27,997 nt of DNA from positions 1-27,997 of IMG/VR virus record IMGVR_UViG_3300047548_001437; one strand, given 5' to 3'. Of this stretch, positions 5,994 to 13,670 are shown one piece after another. Every line of letters starts with the position of its first letter. The first letter of the stretch is position 1. A program made the translations under genes and the position numbers. The stretch comes from a virus. The notes under the pieces are model-generated. The model did no database searches, was not told where the DNA came from, and saw nothing but the letters and a program-made list of their open reading frames with translations.

Positions 5994-6234
5994 AGATTTA
6001 AAAATATTTGCAATTAATAATATTGAATTTGATCCCCCTTTATCAAGCAAAGAAGCGTTTAAAAGATACAAAAAAGAAAGGAAAAAGATAAGCAAAGAAA
6101 ATTGGAATAAGTTTATTGAAAAATTTGATTTAGTAGAATATGGAAGTCCAATTGGGGACATAAGTAATTTAGTTACCATAGGTACTTTCCTTGCACATAA
6201 ATTAGCTAATGGGGATAAGAATGATGATAAGTAA
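5986..6234 (+). CDS. Hypothetical small basic protein
   Basis: 82 residues with a strong GGGAGGTGG ribosome site inside the previous gene. The sequence is Lys-rich in the middle (KEAFKRYKKERKKISKENWN) and has a hydrophobic GDISNLVTIGTFLAHKLANG segment near the end. No domain is recognised. It overlaps genes on both sides and is presumably expressed with the pentapeptide protein. Confidence 0.5.
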   Translation: MSKDLKIFAINNIEFDPPLSSKEAFKRYKKERKKISKENWNKFIEKFDLVEYGSPIGDISNLVTIGTFLAHKLANGDKNDDK

Positions 6235-6427
6235 AGAAAGATTAGATATTAAGTTAAAATCTTGTGCCAGACAAACTGTCAAACTGGCGTTAGATTTATG
6301 CAAGGCTTTTTCTAACAATCAAAATGCAGATAAAATTAAGAAAAAACATGAAAAAGAATTAGCCAAATATAATAAATTAATTAAAAAATGGAATAGTTTA
6401 TATTCTACATCATCTAACGAGGATTAA
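6221..6427 (+). CDS. Hypothetical small helical protein
   Basis: 68 residues from ATG 6221, chosen because GGGGATAAG precedes it; an ATG at 6209 in frame lies too close to that site. Two cysteines sit near the N-terminus, and the C-terminal half (DKIKKKHEKELAKYNKLIKK) is a basic amphipathic helix. It overlaps the previous gene by 14 bases. No family is recognised. Confidence 0.45.
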   Translation: MMISKERLDIKLKSCARQTVKLALDLCKAFSNNQNADKIKKKHEKELAKYNKLIKKWNSLYSTSSNED

Positions 6428-6769
6428 ATGACTGATTACATAAAAAATAAAATTGAATCTCAAAGAAAAATTCAAGCTCAAATAGAAATTGAGGGCAATA
6501 AAGAATATGTAAACAAAATGACCAAAAAACAAAAAAATTCAATAAACATAAACCCTGAAGATGAACTATTAGAGCTAATAGATAAGGAAGCTAAAGATAA
6601 CATGCGCACAAGAAAAGCACAGGTGGAGTATATAGTCAGGCAGTATTATTTAAATAACAATGAGTTAGAAATATTAAGAATGGCAATAAAATCTCCTGAT
6701 CCACAAGCAATGTATTTTAGATATTTAGAAACTCGTGCAACTGATAAAAGAACAAAAGAGAAAAAATGA
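6428..6769 (+). CDS. Putative ribbon-helix-helix (Arc-like) DNA-binding protein
   Basis: 113 residues starting immediately after the previous stop. The first 35 are charged and helical. Residues about 37-76 give strand NSININ, then helix PEDELLELIDKEAKDNM and helix RKAQVEYIVRQYYLN, which fits an Arc/MetJ-type fold. The C-terminal third (LEILRMAIKSPDPQAMYFRY) is also helical. It could be a repressor for this small-gene operon. The fold call rests on pattern only. Confidence 0.5.
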   Translation: MTDYIKNKIESQRKIQAQIEIEGNKEYVNKMTKKQKNSININPEDELLELIDKEAKDNMRTRKAQVEYIVRQYYLNNNELEILRMAIKSPDPQAMYFRYLETRATDKRTKEKK

Positions 6770-6978
6770 TAATTGTAAATTTAATATTAGCCGTCAGTAT
6801 GATTGGAATAATTTACCGCATAAAACCCTTTAATAATACTCAACCTTGGGTAAGTATTTCTATAGTAATAGCTTTATTTCTAAATGGTTTAAACAGTATT
6901 GATTTGGAAAATCGTAAAGTTGAAGCTTTAGAAAAATTAGTTGTGGAAATAAGTAAAAATAAAATAGAGGACAAATGA
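6766..6978 (+). CDS. Small membrane protein, two predicted spans
   Basis: 70 residues. Hydrophobic segments at about 2-18 (IIVNLILAVSMIGIIYR) and 27-45 (WVSISIVIALFLNGLNS) flank a short loop, and a charged helical tail follows (NRKVEALEKLVVEISKNKIE). Size and layout would suit a holin-like or membrane-exclusion protein, but no endolysin is beside it. It overlaps both neighbours by 4 bases. Confidence 0.5.
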   Translation: MIIVNLILAVSMIGIIYRIKPFNNTQPWVSISIVIALFLNGLNSIDLENRKVEALEKLVVEISKNKIEDK

Positions 6979-7169
6979 GAAAGTTTACAAAGCAACAAGT
7001 AGAGTTTATTTGCTACGAAATAGGCGAGTGGTATCTAGAATGGAAAAATCAGTTAATTGATTATGATAATAAGCAACATAGGCTAGGATATGCCAAAGAA
7101 TTATTAAAAGAAAAAATTTGCGGTAAAGAGTATGAGGATTTAGAGGATGAATATGATAAAAATTGTTAA
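6975..7169 (+). CDS. Hypothetical small protein, last of the accessory run
   Basis: 64 residues, starting within the last codons of the membrane-protein gene (ATGA overlap). The sequence is helical and acidic toward the end (YEDLEDEYDKNC), with a Trp-rich middle (GEWYLEWKNQLIDYDN). No family is recognised. After it comes the strand switch to the porin. Confidence 0.45.
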   Translation: MRKFTKQQVEFICYEIGEWYLEWKNQLIDYDNKQHRLGYAKELLKEKICGKEYEDLEDEYDKNC

Positions 7170-7343
7170 AGATGTGTAGTGATTATGAGTAGTAAATTTT
7201 TAATTAATTTGCTTTTTTATTCTTAACTTTTAACGTGATAAATTAGCAATACTTTCCATAATCAATATTATGTATACAAAATTCGACGCTTTTTTCCTAA
7301 ACTGTTTTTTTAATTTTTTAAAATTGGAAAACTAAACTTTTAG

Positions 7344-7398
7344 AAAAAAAAACGAACCCTATAAATAAAAAAGGAAATATCTAAAAAAATAAGGTTCG
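7344..7398 (-). terminator. Rho-independent terminator of the porin gene
   Basis: Read on the minus strand, CGAACC (7398-7393) pairs with GGTTCG (7358-7353) across a long A/T-rich loop and is followed by nine T (complement of the A-run 7344-7352). The position 80-140 bases after the porin stop fits a terminator. The loop, about 34 bases, is longer than usual. Confidence 0.6.
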
Positions 7399-7410
7399 CT
7401 TTAATAGATG

Positions 7411-7433
7411 ATAACTATAAAAATCATAGTTAT
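7411..7433. repeat. Perfect 8-bp hairpin in the porin 3' region
   Basis: ATAACTAT (7411-7418) and ATAGTTAT (7426-7433) are exact inverse copies around a 7-base loop. In the porin transcript it lies between the stop codon and the terminator, where it could stabilise the 3' end. There is no T-run on either side, so alone it is not a terminator. Confidence 0.5.
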
Positions 7434-7480
7434 ATACATATCAAATTTTTTGTGGGGACGTCAAGACCTATTTTAGTTTA

Positions 7481-8755
7481 TTAAATAGACAATTTAACCC
7501 CAACTAGCGCTACAGTACCTTTTACTTTTTTTGCCTTTAAATTAGGATAGAACTCAGGCTTACCTTTAAGAGTATAGGCATGAACCTCGGCATAAGGCTT
7601 TAGTCCTGGTGCAAGTACGTGGCTAACACCTAATTTTATTGAGTTTACTTTATTCTTAAACTTCTCTGAAGCAAAATATTGTGAATAAATTGTTGTATCC
7701 TTATTATAAGTATAGGCAATACCCCCGTTATAATAATGAGACTTATTACCGGCCTTATGTAGTTCTTTATTAGTTAAACTTTTACCAAAAGAGCCATAAC
7801 AAGCATTATACTTAAAATCACCTATTTTTAATTCGCCGCCAATATTATAAGCCTTTAGGCCACTAAGTTTATATTCCGATGGATTATTATCATCCTTATT
7901 GGCAAATTTCTTAATTTTGCCTACAGACTTACCATGTTCACCGGTTACAGCTAGTTTTAATTCTGCTTCTTCTGTTAATTTTTGCTCAAATACGATTCCA
8001 CCAGTTACGGCATCTTTAACTGAGTTATCAATTTCAAATCTATCGATAGCCGCTTCTTCTATTGCGTATTTTGCTATCCCATCTGATTTATCTGATGGTT
8101 TTTCTATACCTGTATTAGCAGAATCAGGAGTGTATGATATACCAAGCTGTAGTTTACTAGAATCGGTTAAATCAAACTTAGGAGTATAATAATTTATTGT
8201 TCTTGGCGGTTCGCTGCTATAAGTAGCAGAATCTAAACCGGCAGTTATTGAATCACCAAGGATAGTTTCTTCTGAGGTTAAGAAAGATGGTTTTGCTTTT
8301 GTACCTTGTTGTAAATACTGGATACCTGTTTTTATGTATGCAATAGGGATAGCACCATCGGTTAATGCCATATTTCTAGCAACCGGTATAGGCGAACCTG
8401 CTTCAATTTTCCCGAACTCATGTTCTAAGAATACATGAGAACCATTATAATCATTGTTTACTTTTCTTTTTGTCGTAGGAACTAAAACAATTTTAGCACC
8501 ATAAGTAATATCATTTGCCGTATTTGAAATATTAGCAACAAAAGCAGTGTTATTGAAGAAAGCCATGCCTTTTTTATTCGCTGATATGTTCTTCTCTGAA
8601 CCTTTTAATTTCTCTTGCTTAGCAAATCCACTTTCAAAAGCAGCAAAAGCTCCAAATTTAATGTTTAAACCTGATGCAACAGGTAGGGCTTCACTTGCTA
8701 AGGCAGTACTGCAACTAAGTATTATCGTTGATAAAAGATATTTTCTGATTTTCAT
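7481..8755 (-). CDS. Outer-membrane porin-like protein, Rickettsiales type
   Basis: 424 residues on the strand opposite to all phage genes. The start has AAGGAG seven bases upstream. A signal peptide is clear: basic MKIRK, hydrophobic core YLLSTIILSCS, then a cleavage site after TALA. The mature part is rich in alternating, aromatic strands with Gly/Asn loops (INYYTPKFDL, SKLQLGISYTP, YNGGIAYTYN, SIKLGVSHVLAPGLKPYAEV, then a final strand GTVALVGVKLSI), typical of a 16-strand Gram-negative porin. An early motif HVFLEHEFGKIEAGSP resembles the conserved porin segment before the constriction loop. It would form a diffusion channel in the host outer membrane. It has its own terminator and probably its own promoter, so it is a self-contained cargo gene. 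The Rickettsia-type assignment is from general resemblance. Confidence 0.75.
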   Translation of the reverse strand: MKIRKYLLSTIILSCSTALASEALPVASGLNIKFGAFAAFESGFAKQEKLKGSEKNISANKKGMAFFNNTAFVANISNTANDITYGAKIVLVPTTKRKVNNDYNGSHVFLEHEFGKIEAGSPIPVARNMALTDGAIPIAYIKTGIQYLQQGTKAKPSFLTSEETILGDSITAGLDSATYSSEPPRTINYYTPKFDLTDSSKLQLGISYTPDSANTGIEKPSDKSDGIAKYAIEEAAIDRFEIDNSVKDAVTGGIVFEQKLTEEAELKLAVTGEHGKSVGKIKKFANKDDNNPSEYKLSGLKAYNIGGELKIGDFKYNACYGSFGKSLTNKELHKAGNKSHYYNGGIAYTYNKDTTIYSQYFASEKFKNKVNSIKLGVSHVLAPGLKPYAEVHAYTLKGKPEFYPNLKAKKVKGTVALVGVKLSI

Positions 8756-8856
8756 AATTTTACTCCTTATAGTTTTTTAATTAGATAATAAATAACATAA
8801 ATAATCTCAAGACCAAAATCAAAAAATCACGAGAAAATCAAGATTAGAAAGTAGTG

Positions 8857-8896
8857 TGTTATAATTATTTAAGTGGAAAATAATACTTAAATAATT
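8857..8896 (+). promoter_or_regulatory. Extended -10 promoter and 12-bp inverted repeat before the head operon
   Basis: TGTTATAAT (8857-8865) is an extended -10 box; no good -35 is seen. Directly after it, AATTATTTAAGT (8863-8874) and ACTTAAATAATT (8885-8896) form a perfect 12-bp inverted repeat with a 10-base spacer. The repeat covers the expected start of transcription and ends three bases before the large terminase ATG. It could be the operator of a dimeric repressor, or a 5' RNA hairpin next to the start codon. No Shine-Dalgarno sequence lies outside the repeat; the GGAAAA in the loop is the only purine-rich stretch. Confidence 0.55.
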
Positions 8897-8899
8897 TTG

Positions 8900-10480
8900 A
8901 TGCATCAGGAAGAGATAGAAAATCAAAGAGCAAAGCTTTCCTCTTTAAAAGAACGATACTTGGCTGCAGGCTCTTTATATGACTTCTTTAAATCGAGCTG
9001 GCCTTATATTGAGGGTAATATGCCCTATGTTGATAGCTGGCATATTGAGGCAATAGCTGAGCATTTAGAAGCAGTATATAAGAGAGAGATCAAGAAGCTT
9101 ATTATTAATGTTCCGCCCCGCACGGGCAAGACCAATTTAATATCGGTAGCCTTTCCTGCGTGGGTGTGGATACATAACCCGAGTGAGCGGTTCTTAACTG
9201 TATCCTGCGTGAATTCCTTAAGCCTTGAGCATGCACAGAAAAACAGAGCTTTACTTGAAAGCAACTGGTATCAGGATAATTGGGGATATAGATTCCCACT
9301 TCTTAAAGACCAGAACGTTAAAAGCTTTTTCCAGAATACAAAAACAGGATATAGGCAATCAACCAGCGTAGTATCTAAAACTGTCGGTAAAGGCGGTTCA
9401 ATCATTATTATTGATGACCCTAACGACCCAGGGGATTTATCTGAAATAAAACGTGAGAACGTAATTAACTGGTGGACGCAAAGAATGTCTACCCGTTCAA
9501 ATAACCCTGCTAATGACTGCCGAATAGTTGTCCAGCAAAGAACACACGAGAATGATCTAACTGGTTATATCAGAAAGAATGACAGCGAGGGTGATTGGGT
9601 AGAGTTAGTGCTACCATTAGAATTTGAGGAAAAGCGCAAGTGTATTACTGTCCCTCTTGGCATAGATCAGGTTATTTGGGAAGACCCCCGAAGCAAAGAA
9701 GGAGAAGTGCTAAGTAGCTTACGCTTTGGCGAGAAGCAAGTAAATGAGTTGAAAAAATTACTCGGTTCTTATGGTTATGCCGGGCAGTGCCAGCAAAGAC
9801 CATCTCCAATTGGCGGCGGAATAATCAAGAAAAAATGGTTTAAGCTCTGGACTAGCCCGATTAAGCCTAAATTTGATTATATTATCCAGAGCTGGGATAC
9901 GGCAATCTCTGATGAGCCGACAGCGGCCTATTCTGCCTGTACTACGTGGGGAGTATGGGGAGAAAAATCCGAGGATGAGCTATTTAGGATGATGCTACTT
10001 TCCGTTTGGCGGGATCGTGTAGGCTATCCGGAGCTCCGAAGCAGGGCTCAAAGACTTGCCAAAGATTATAAGGATATAGGTGAGCATAAGAACCCAATGC
10101 CGGCTCAAAAAACTGTTGATTGTTGTTTAATAGAAGCAAAAGCAACGGGCGATCCATTAATTCGGGATTTAAGGCTTGGAGGAGTTCCTGCTATAGGGTA
10201 TGTGCCAAAAGGCGATAAGAATGCAAGAGTACAGAGAGCAGCACCTCTTATTGAGTGCGGGCTTTTATATTTACAGGCCGAAGAGAAAAACCCTGAAAGG
10301 CTAACTCTTATGGCAGAGGAGTTTTTAGAGACAGTGATAACTTTTCCAAACGGAGAATCAAAGGACTTGGTTGATTCGATGACTCAGGCAATTCTTTACC
10401 TTAGGGATTATGACACTTTAATTCATACAAGCGATGTTAAGGAAGATGACACCATTACTAAACTCAAGAAATTATACTAA
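8900..10480 (+). CDS. terL: Phage terminase large subunit (ATPase and nuclease)
   Basis: 526 residues from ATG 8900; a TTG one codon earlier is possible. The N-terminal ATPase shows WHIEAIAEHLEAVYKREIKK before Walker A PPRTGKT (72-78) and Walker B IIIIDDPND (about 169-177). The C-terminal RNase H-like nuclease shows its acidic residues in SWDTAISDE (about 331), LIEAKATGD (about 410) and DLVDSMTQAI (about 490). The protein drives DNA into the prohead and cuts it at the end of packaging. Length and all key motifs are intact. It begins the head operon, 1 base overlapping the portal gene, and is controlled by the promoter and inverted repeat just upstream. The small subunit is 6 kb away. Confidence 0.93.
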   Translation: MHQEEIENQRAKLSSLKERYLAAGSLYDFFKSSWPYIEGNMPYVDSWHIEAIAEHLEAVYKREIKKLIINVPPRTGKTNLISVAFPAWVWIHNPSERFLTVSCVNSLSLEHAQKNRALLESNWYQDNWGYRFPLLKDQNVKSFFQNTKTGYRQSTSVVSKTVGKGGSIIIIDDPNDPGDLSEIKRENVINWWTQRMSTRSNNPANDCRIVVQQRTHENDLTGYIRKNDSEGDWVELVLPLEFEEKRKCITVPLGIDQVIWEDPRSKEGEVLSSLRFGEKQVNELKKLLGSYGYAGQCQQRPSPIGGGIIKKKWFKLWTSPIKPKFDYIIQSWDTAISDEPTAAYSACTTWGVWGEKSEDELFRMMLLSVWRDRVGYPELRSRAQRLAKDYKDIGEHKNPMPAQKTVDCCLIEAKATGDPLIRDLRLGGVPAIGYVPKGDKNARVQRAAPLIECGLLYLQAEEKNPERLTLMAEEFLETVITFPNGESKDLVDSMTQAILYLRDYDTLIHTSDVKEDDTITKLKKLY

Positions 10481-12867
10481 TGGCACTAAATAGTAGAGCT
10501 TTAAAAGAAGCAAGATTAAATGGTCCTGTAAAAAGACGCAAGGCTCGTAGGAAGAAAGAAAAGGATATTTTGGATTTATCCATTCCTGCTACCATAAAGC
10601 CGAATTACTATAACATAACGCAAGAAATCCCTATAGAAGAAGAGATATTACCTGAAGAAATTGTTTCTTTAGAACCGGAGGAGGAAATTCCTGTTTCTTT
10701 GGAAGATGAACTTTTATCTCGTATAGATACGCAAAGCGAAGAATTATCTCCTACTGCTACCCCGTTTAATAGTAATTTTGCAAGTGAGATACCAGAAGCA
10801 GTTAGGGATAAAATAGCTGCTTACTTAGAAGAGGTAACGGCAAAAGATAAAAAAAATCGTCAGCCATGGCTTGATATAATCGAAAAGGCTAAAACTCTAC
10901 TTGGCTTTAAAATTGAGGAAATACAAGACCCCAATAATGTCAAATCTAAATCCAATTCTTCTACCTGCAACGCTGCGCAGGTTAAGACTTACGATACTAC
11001 TTTCTCTAGCAGTGTGCTCCGGCTCTGGGCAACTCTTCGCTCCGAGTTGCTTCCATCAACCGGTCCTGTAGGATTTAAAATACCTTCATATTTTGACCGC
11101 CCTCTTAATGAGAATGAATCAAATCGTCTAACTCCTAATGAAGATTACGAATTAAAAGGCGAGATGGTTAGGGATGCTTTAAATGAGTACTTAACAGTAG
11201 AAGATAAGGGTTTTTATCCAGACTACGATCGGTTCTTATTGTACTTAATTTTATATGGGTGTGTATTTCGTAAAATCTACTATGACTCTATTACAGGTAA
11301 GCCCTTAAGTAGGTTTATTATGCCAGAGGACTTTTTATTTGATAATAACTGCTCAAGTATTACCGAATCAAATCGTCTAACTCATATAAGGTATCTCTCA
11401 AAAAGAGAAATCCTTTTTAACATGCAGAGCGGGATATTTTCAAAAGTTGATCTTGATTACCTAGATAGCGTAGGAAGCAGCGATGGGGAAGAAGCAACGG
11501 ACGACTCTAAAGCAAAACAGGTAGACCCAACAAATTCCCGTTTTCCTTTTTATGAGACGCACGAATATCTGGTTTTGAATGATTTTTTTGATAATAACAA
11601 TGCATCTGAAGACTATAGTATACCATTACCTTATGTTATTACCAGATGCGGTAGCAGTAATCAGATCGTATCACTTACGCCAAACTGGGATGAAAACGAT
11701 CCAACCAAAACAAGGATTAACTGCTTTATTCATTATAATTTATTCCCCGGGTTTGATGTTTTTGGACTGGGGCTTGCTCAAATACTAGGCTCTAATTCAA
11801 AGAGTTTAACTTCCATGCAGCAAATGGCAATTGATGCAGCTATTTTCCAGAATTTCCCAGGAGGAATGAAGGCTAAGGGAATAAAAACTACTAATAATGA
11901 TTTGAATATATTACCTGGTCAATTCGTAACTGTTGAAACCGGTAATTTGTCCTTGCGTGATTCAATCATGCCTCTTCCTTATAACGGACCATCGCCGGCT
12001 TTGCTTGAATATATTAACCGGATAACTGCTCAGACACAGGAGCTAGCCTCCGCAACAGAGATGGGACTTACTGAAAATAATCAGAATACGCCTGTTGGTA
12101 CTACCATTGCTTTGCTTGAAGTATCAAATAGGATGCAATCGGCAATAATGAGAACAGTCCATAGTAGTTTTAGTGAAGAACTACAACTCTTTTATAAAAT
12201 GTTCAATTTGCCATCTCTACCTCGGGGTAATGAGAGTTTGAAAGTCATACCTGTATCTGATCCGTCTGTTGAATCTTCTACGCAGAGAATAATCAAGGCA
12301 GAGAGTATTTTAAAGTTAGCTAGTAGTAGCCCTGAGCTACATAACATGCGAGAAGTATATTTAAAAGTATATCAAGCACTCGGAGTTGGCGACATTGATA
12401 AGATATTGCTACCTGAAACACCGCCGCAAGAACAGCAGGAACAGCAACCTATAGACCCAGCCCTGCAGGTACAGATTGCCGATATTGAGCAGCGACGACT
12501 TGAAGTAGAGTCAAGAGAACGTATAGCTCATTTAAATATTGAAGCTGATGGATATAAAACTCAAATGAACATTGAGTTAGACAAAGCGAAGATGGAATTG
12601 GATCGTTATTTAGCTGAACTTAAAGTCAAAGAACAAGAACAGATTGCTAATTCAAAATATCAAGTTGAACTTATGAAACTCGAACTAACTGAGAAAGAAA
12701 AAGTAATAGATACGCTAACCAAGGAGCAGGAAATAAACAGTAAAAATGAGCTTGAATTACTAAAACTAGAATTTAAAGCTAAAGAAACTGAGCTAAGAGC
12801 ACAAGTAGAAGCTTTAAGATCAGAGTTATCATCCGTACCAAAAAAAGAGGAGGTTATTTATGGATAA
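10480..12867 (+). CDS. Phage portal protein
   Basis: 795 residues, starting at the TAATG overlap with the terminase. The N-terminal 90 residues are a low-complexity extension, first basic (KRRKARRKKEK), then rich in Glu and Pro. The core from about residue 110 has the portal-like helical start and the segment AAQVKTYDTTFSSSVLRLWA around 163-182, followed by alternating alpha/beta stem and wing regions; TAQTQELASATEMGLTENNQ near 520-540 resembles the conserved helix region of large podovirus portals. Residues about 660-790 are a long Glu/Lys/Gln coiled coil (ADIEQRRLEVESRERIAHLN and onward), like an extended barrel. It forms the dodecameric ring at one capsid vertex. Family assignment rests on size, position after terL and composition rather than on a strict motif. 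Confidence 0.8.
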   Translation: MALNSRALKEARLNGPVKRRKARRKKEKDILDLSIPATIKPNYYNITQEIPIEEEILPEEIVSLEPEEEIPVSLEDELLSRIDTQSEELSPTATPFNSNFASEIPEAVRDKIAAYLEEVTAKDKKNRQPWLDIIEKAKTLLGFKIEEIQDPNNVKSKSNSSTCNAAQVKTYDTTFSSSVLRLWATLRSELLPSTGPVGFKIPSYFDRPLNENESNRLTPNEDYELKGEMVRDALNEYLTVEDKGFYPDYDRFLLYLILYGCVFRKIYYDSITGKPLSRFIMPEDFLFDNNCSSITESNRLTHIRYLSKREILFNMQSGIFSKVDLDYLDSVGSSDGEEATDDSKAKQVDPTNSRFPFYETHEYLVLNDFFDNNNASEDYSIPLPYVITRCGSSNQIVSLTPNWDENDPTKTRINCFIHYNLFPGFDVFGLGLAQILGSNSKSLTSMQQMAIDAAIFQNFPGGMKAKGIKTTNNDLNILPGQFVTVETGNLSLRDSIMPLPYNGPSPALLEYINRITAQTQELASATEMGLTENNQNTPVGTTIALLEVSNRMQSAIMRTVHSSFSEELQLFYKMFNLPSLPRGNESLKVIPVSDPSVESSTQRIIKAESILKLASSSPELHNMREVYLKVYQALGVGDIDKILLPETPPQEQQEQQPIDPALQVQIADIEQRRLEVESRERIAHLNIEADGYKTQMNIELDKAKMELDRYLAELKVKEQEQIANSKYQVELMKLELTEKEKVIDTLTKEQEINSKNELELLKLEFKAKETELRAQVEALRSELSSVPKKEEVIYG

Positions 12868-13033
12868 ACAAGCAAGAGAATGGGCATTAAATAAAATGCG
12901 AGAAAAAGCCAAAGCCCGTGGTGAAGATTGCAGTCGTTATGCTGCTGGTGGTAGTACTAAAATTAGAAAAGATGTTGCTACCAAGAGCGGAGCGGCAGTA
13001 AAACCTAGAAATATGGGGAGGAGTGGTAAATGA
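12860..13033 (+). CDS. Small basic protein (57 residues)
   Basis: ATG 12860 is preceded by GAGGAGG and overlaps the portal stop by 8 bases; the TGA overlaps the next ATG by 4 bases. The product is rich in Lys, Arg, Ala and Gly (REKAKARGEDCSRYAAGGS), probably unstructured. Perfect coupling on both sides supports translation. No family is recognised; a small internal virion or DNA-binding peptide is possible. Confidence 0.6.
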   Translation: MDKQAREWALNKMREKAKARGEDCSRYAAGGSTKIRKDVATKSGAAVKPRNMGRSGK

Positions 13034-13245
13034 ACCGAAATAACATTTATAGCCGAGGCTCTTTTACCTCCGGCTTTATAGGAAGTATTGAAGCTGAGAT
13101 TGATAGATACAGGCGCATTTTAAGTAATCCGGCATCAATTTCTACGCTAGAGGATTACAAATATCATGTGGGATTAATTGAGGGACTTGAGAGTTCCCTT
13201 GAACTCTTTAACAGGCACATAATAGAGGTAAATAACAATGATTAA
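13030..13245 (+). CDS. Hypothetical small helical protein in head operon
   Basis: 71 residues, with GGGGAGG upstream. Helical after residue 18 (SIEAEIDRYRRILSNPASIS, then DYKYHVGLIEGLESSLELFN). It overlaps both neighbours. Small helical genes are common between portal and scaffold in podovirus-like operons, but no function is assigned. Confidence 0.6.
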   Translation: MNRNNIYSRGSFTSGFIGSIEAEIDRYRRILSNPASISTLEDYKYHVGLIEGLESSLELFNRHIIEVNNND

Positions 13246-13666
13246 CCATGAAATAGCCAATTACAAACCGGAAGATTTTAAAACCAAAGGAATTGATCTG
13301 GAAGCTTTTAATAAGGAAGCAATGATAGAGAGATTTAAAGAGGTGTCAGTTACCGGAATCAATGTATTAATTCTTATTTACAAACCGCCTGTTGAAGAGG
13401 TTACAAGAGGAGGAATTATAAAACCGCCAAGCGCCGTCCAAGATGATCTGGAATATAATTCAATGGTTGGAATGGTATTAAAGCTTGGCCCCGATAGTTA
13501 TAAAGGTGATCAGTTTCCAAGCGGTCCTTATGTCAAAGCTGGAGACTGGGTTATATTCCCCCGTGGTTCATCATTGCAGTCAAAATATGAGGGTGAGCCG
13601 ATAATTATGGTAGAGGATTTTAAAATCAAGCTACTAGTTGATAATCCATCAAAAGTATCAAGGTAA
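13238..13666 (+). CDS. GroES-like co-chaperonin of phage type
   Basis: 142 residues. After about 35 variable residues there is a GroES-like beta-barrel: VTGINVLILIYKPPVEEVTRGGIIKPP (the mobile-loop region with the GGI motif), VGMVLKLGPDSYKGDQFPSG, KAGDWVIFPRGS and EPIIMVEDFKIKLL. GroES pairs with GroEL to fold large substrates; several phages encode their own version to fold the capsid protein. The position directly before the scaffold and upstream of the capsid gene supports that role. The loop is longer than in bacterial GroES, and the N-terminal extension is unusual. Confidence is good for the fold, less for chaperone activity. Confidence 0.72.
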   Translation: MINHEIANYKPEDFKTKGIDLEAFNKEAMIERFKEVSVTGINVLILIYKPPVEEVTRGGIIKPPSAVQDDLEYNSMVGMVLKLGPDSYKGDQFPSGPYVKAGDWVIFPRGSSLQSKYEGEPIIMVEDFKIKLLVDNPSKVSR

Positions 13667-13670
13667 GAAT

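Larger units (their letters stand above)
7170..7480. other. Strand-switch intergenic region, no gene seen
   Basis: About 310 bases between two convergent genes. No ORF with a plausible ribosome site is present; the best frame encodes about 13 residues. The left 170 bases are plain A/T-rich sequence with T-runs. The right part carries the minus-strand terminator and a perfect small hairpin, described separately. I see no clear terminator for the plus-strand genes ending at 7169. Confidence 0.6.

Noticed and set aside
6766-6978. Holin call for the two-span membrane protein
   Set aside because: Size and topology would fit, but no endolysin or spanin is nearby and no family motif is visible, so only a membrane protein is claimed.
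7170-7480. A possible tRNA or attachment site in the strand-switch region
   Set aside because: No cloverleaf-like stems or tRNA 3' end sequence were found; only a terminator and a small hairpin are supported.
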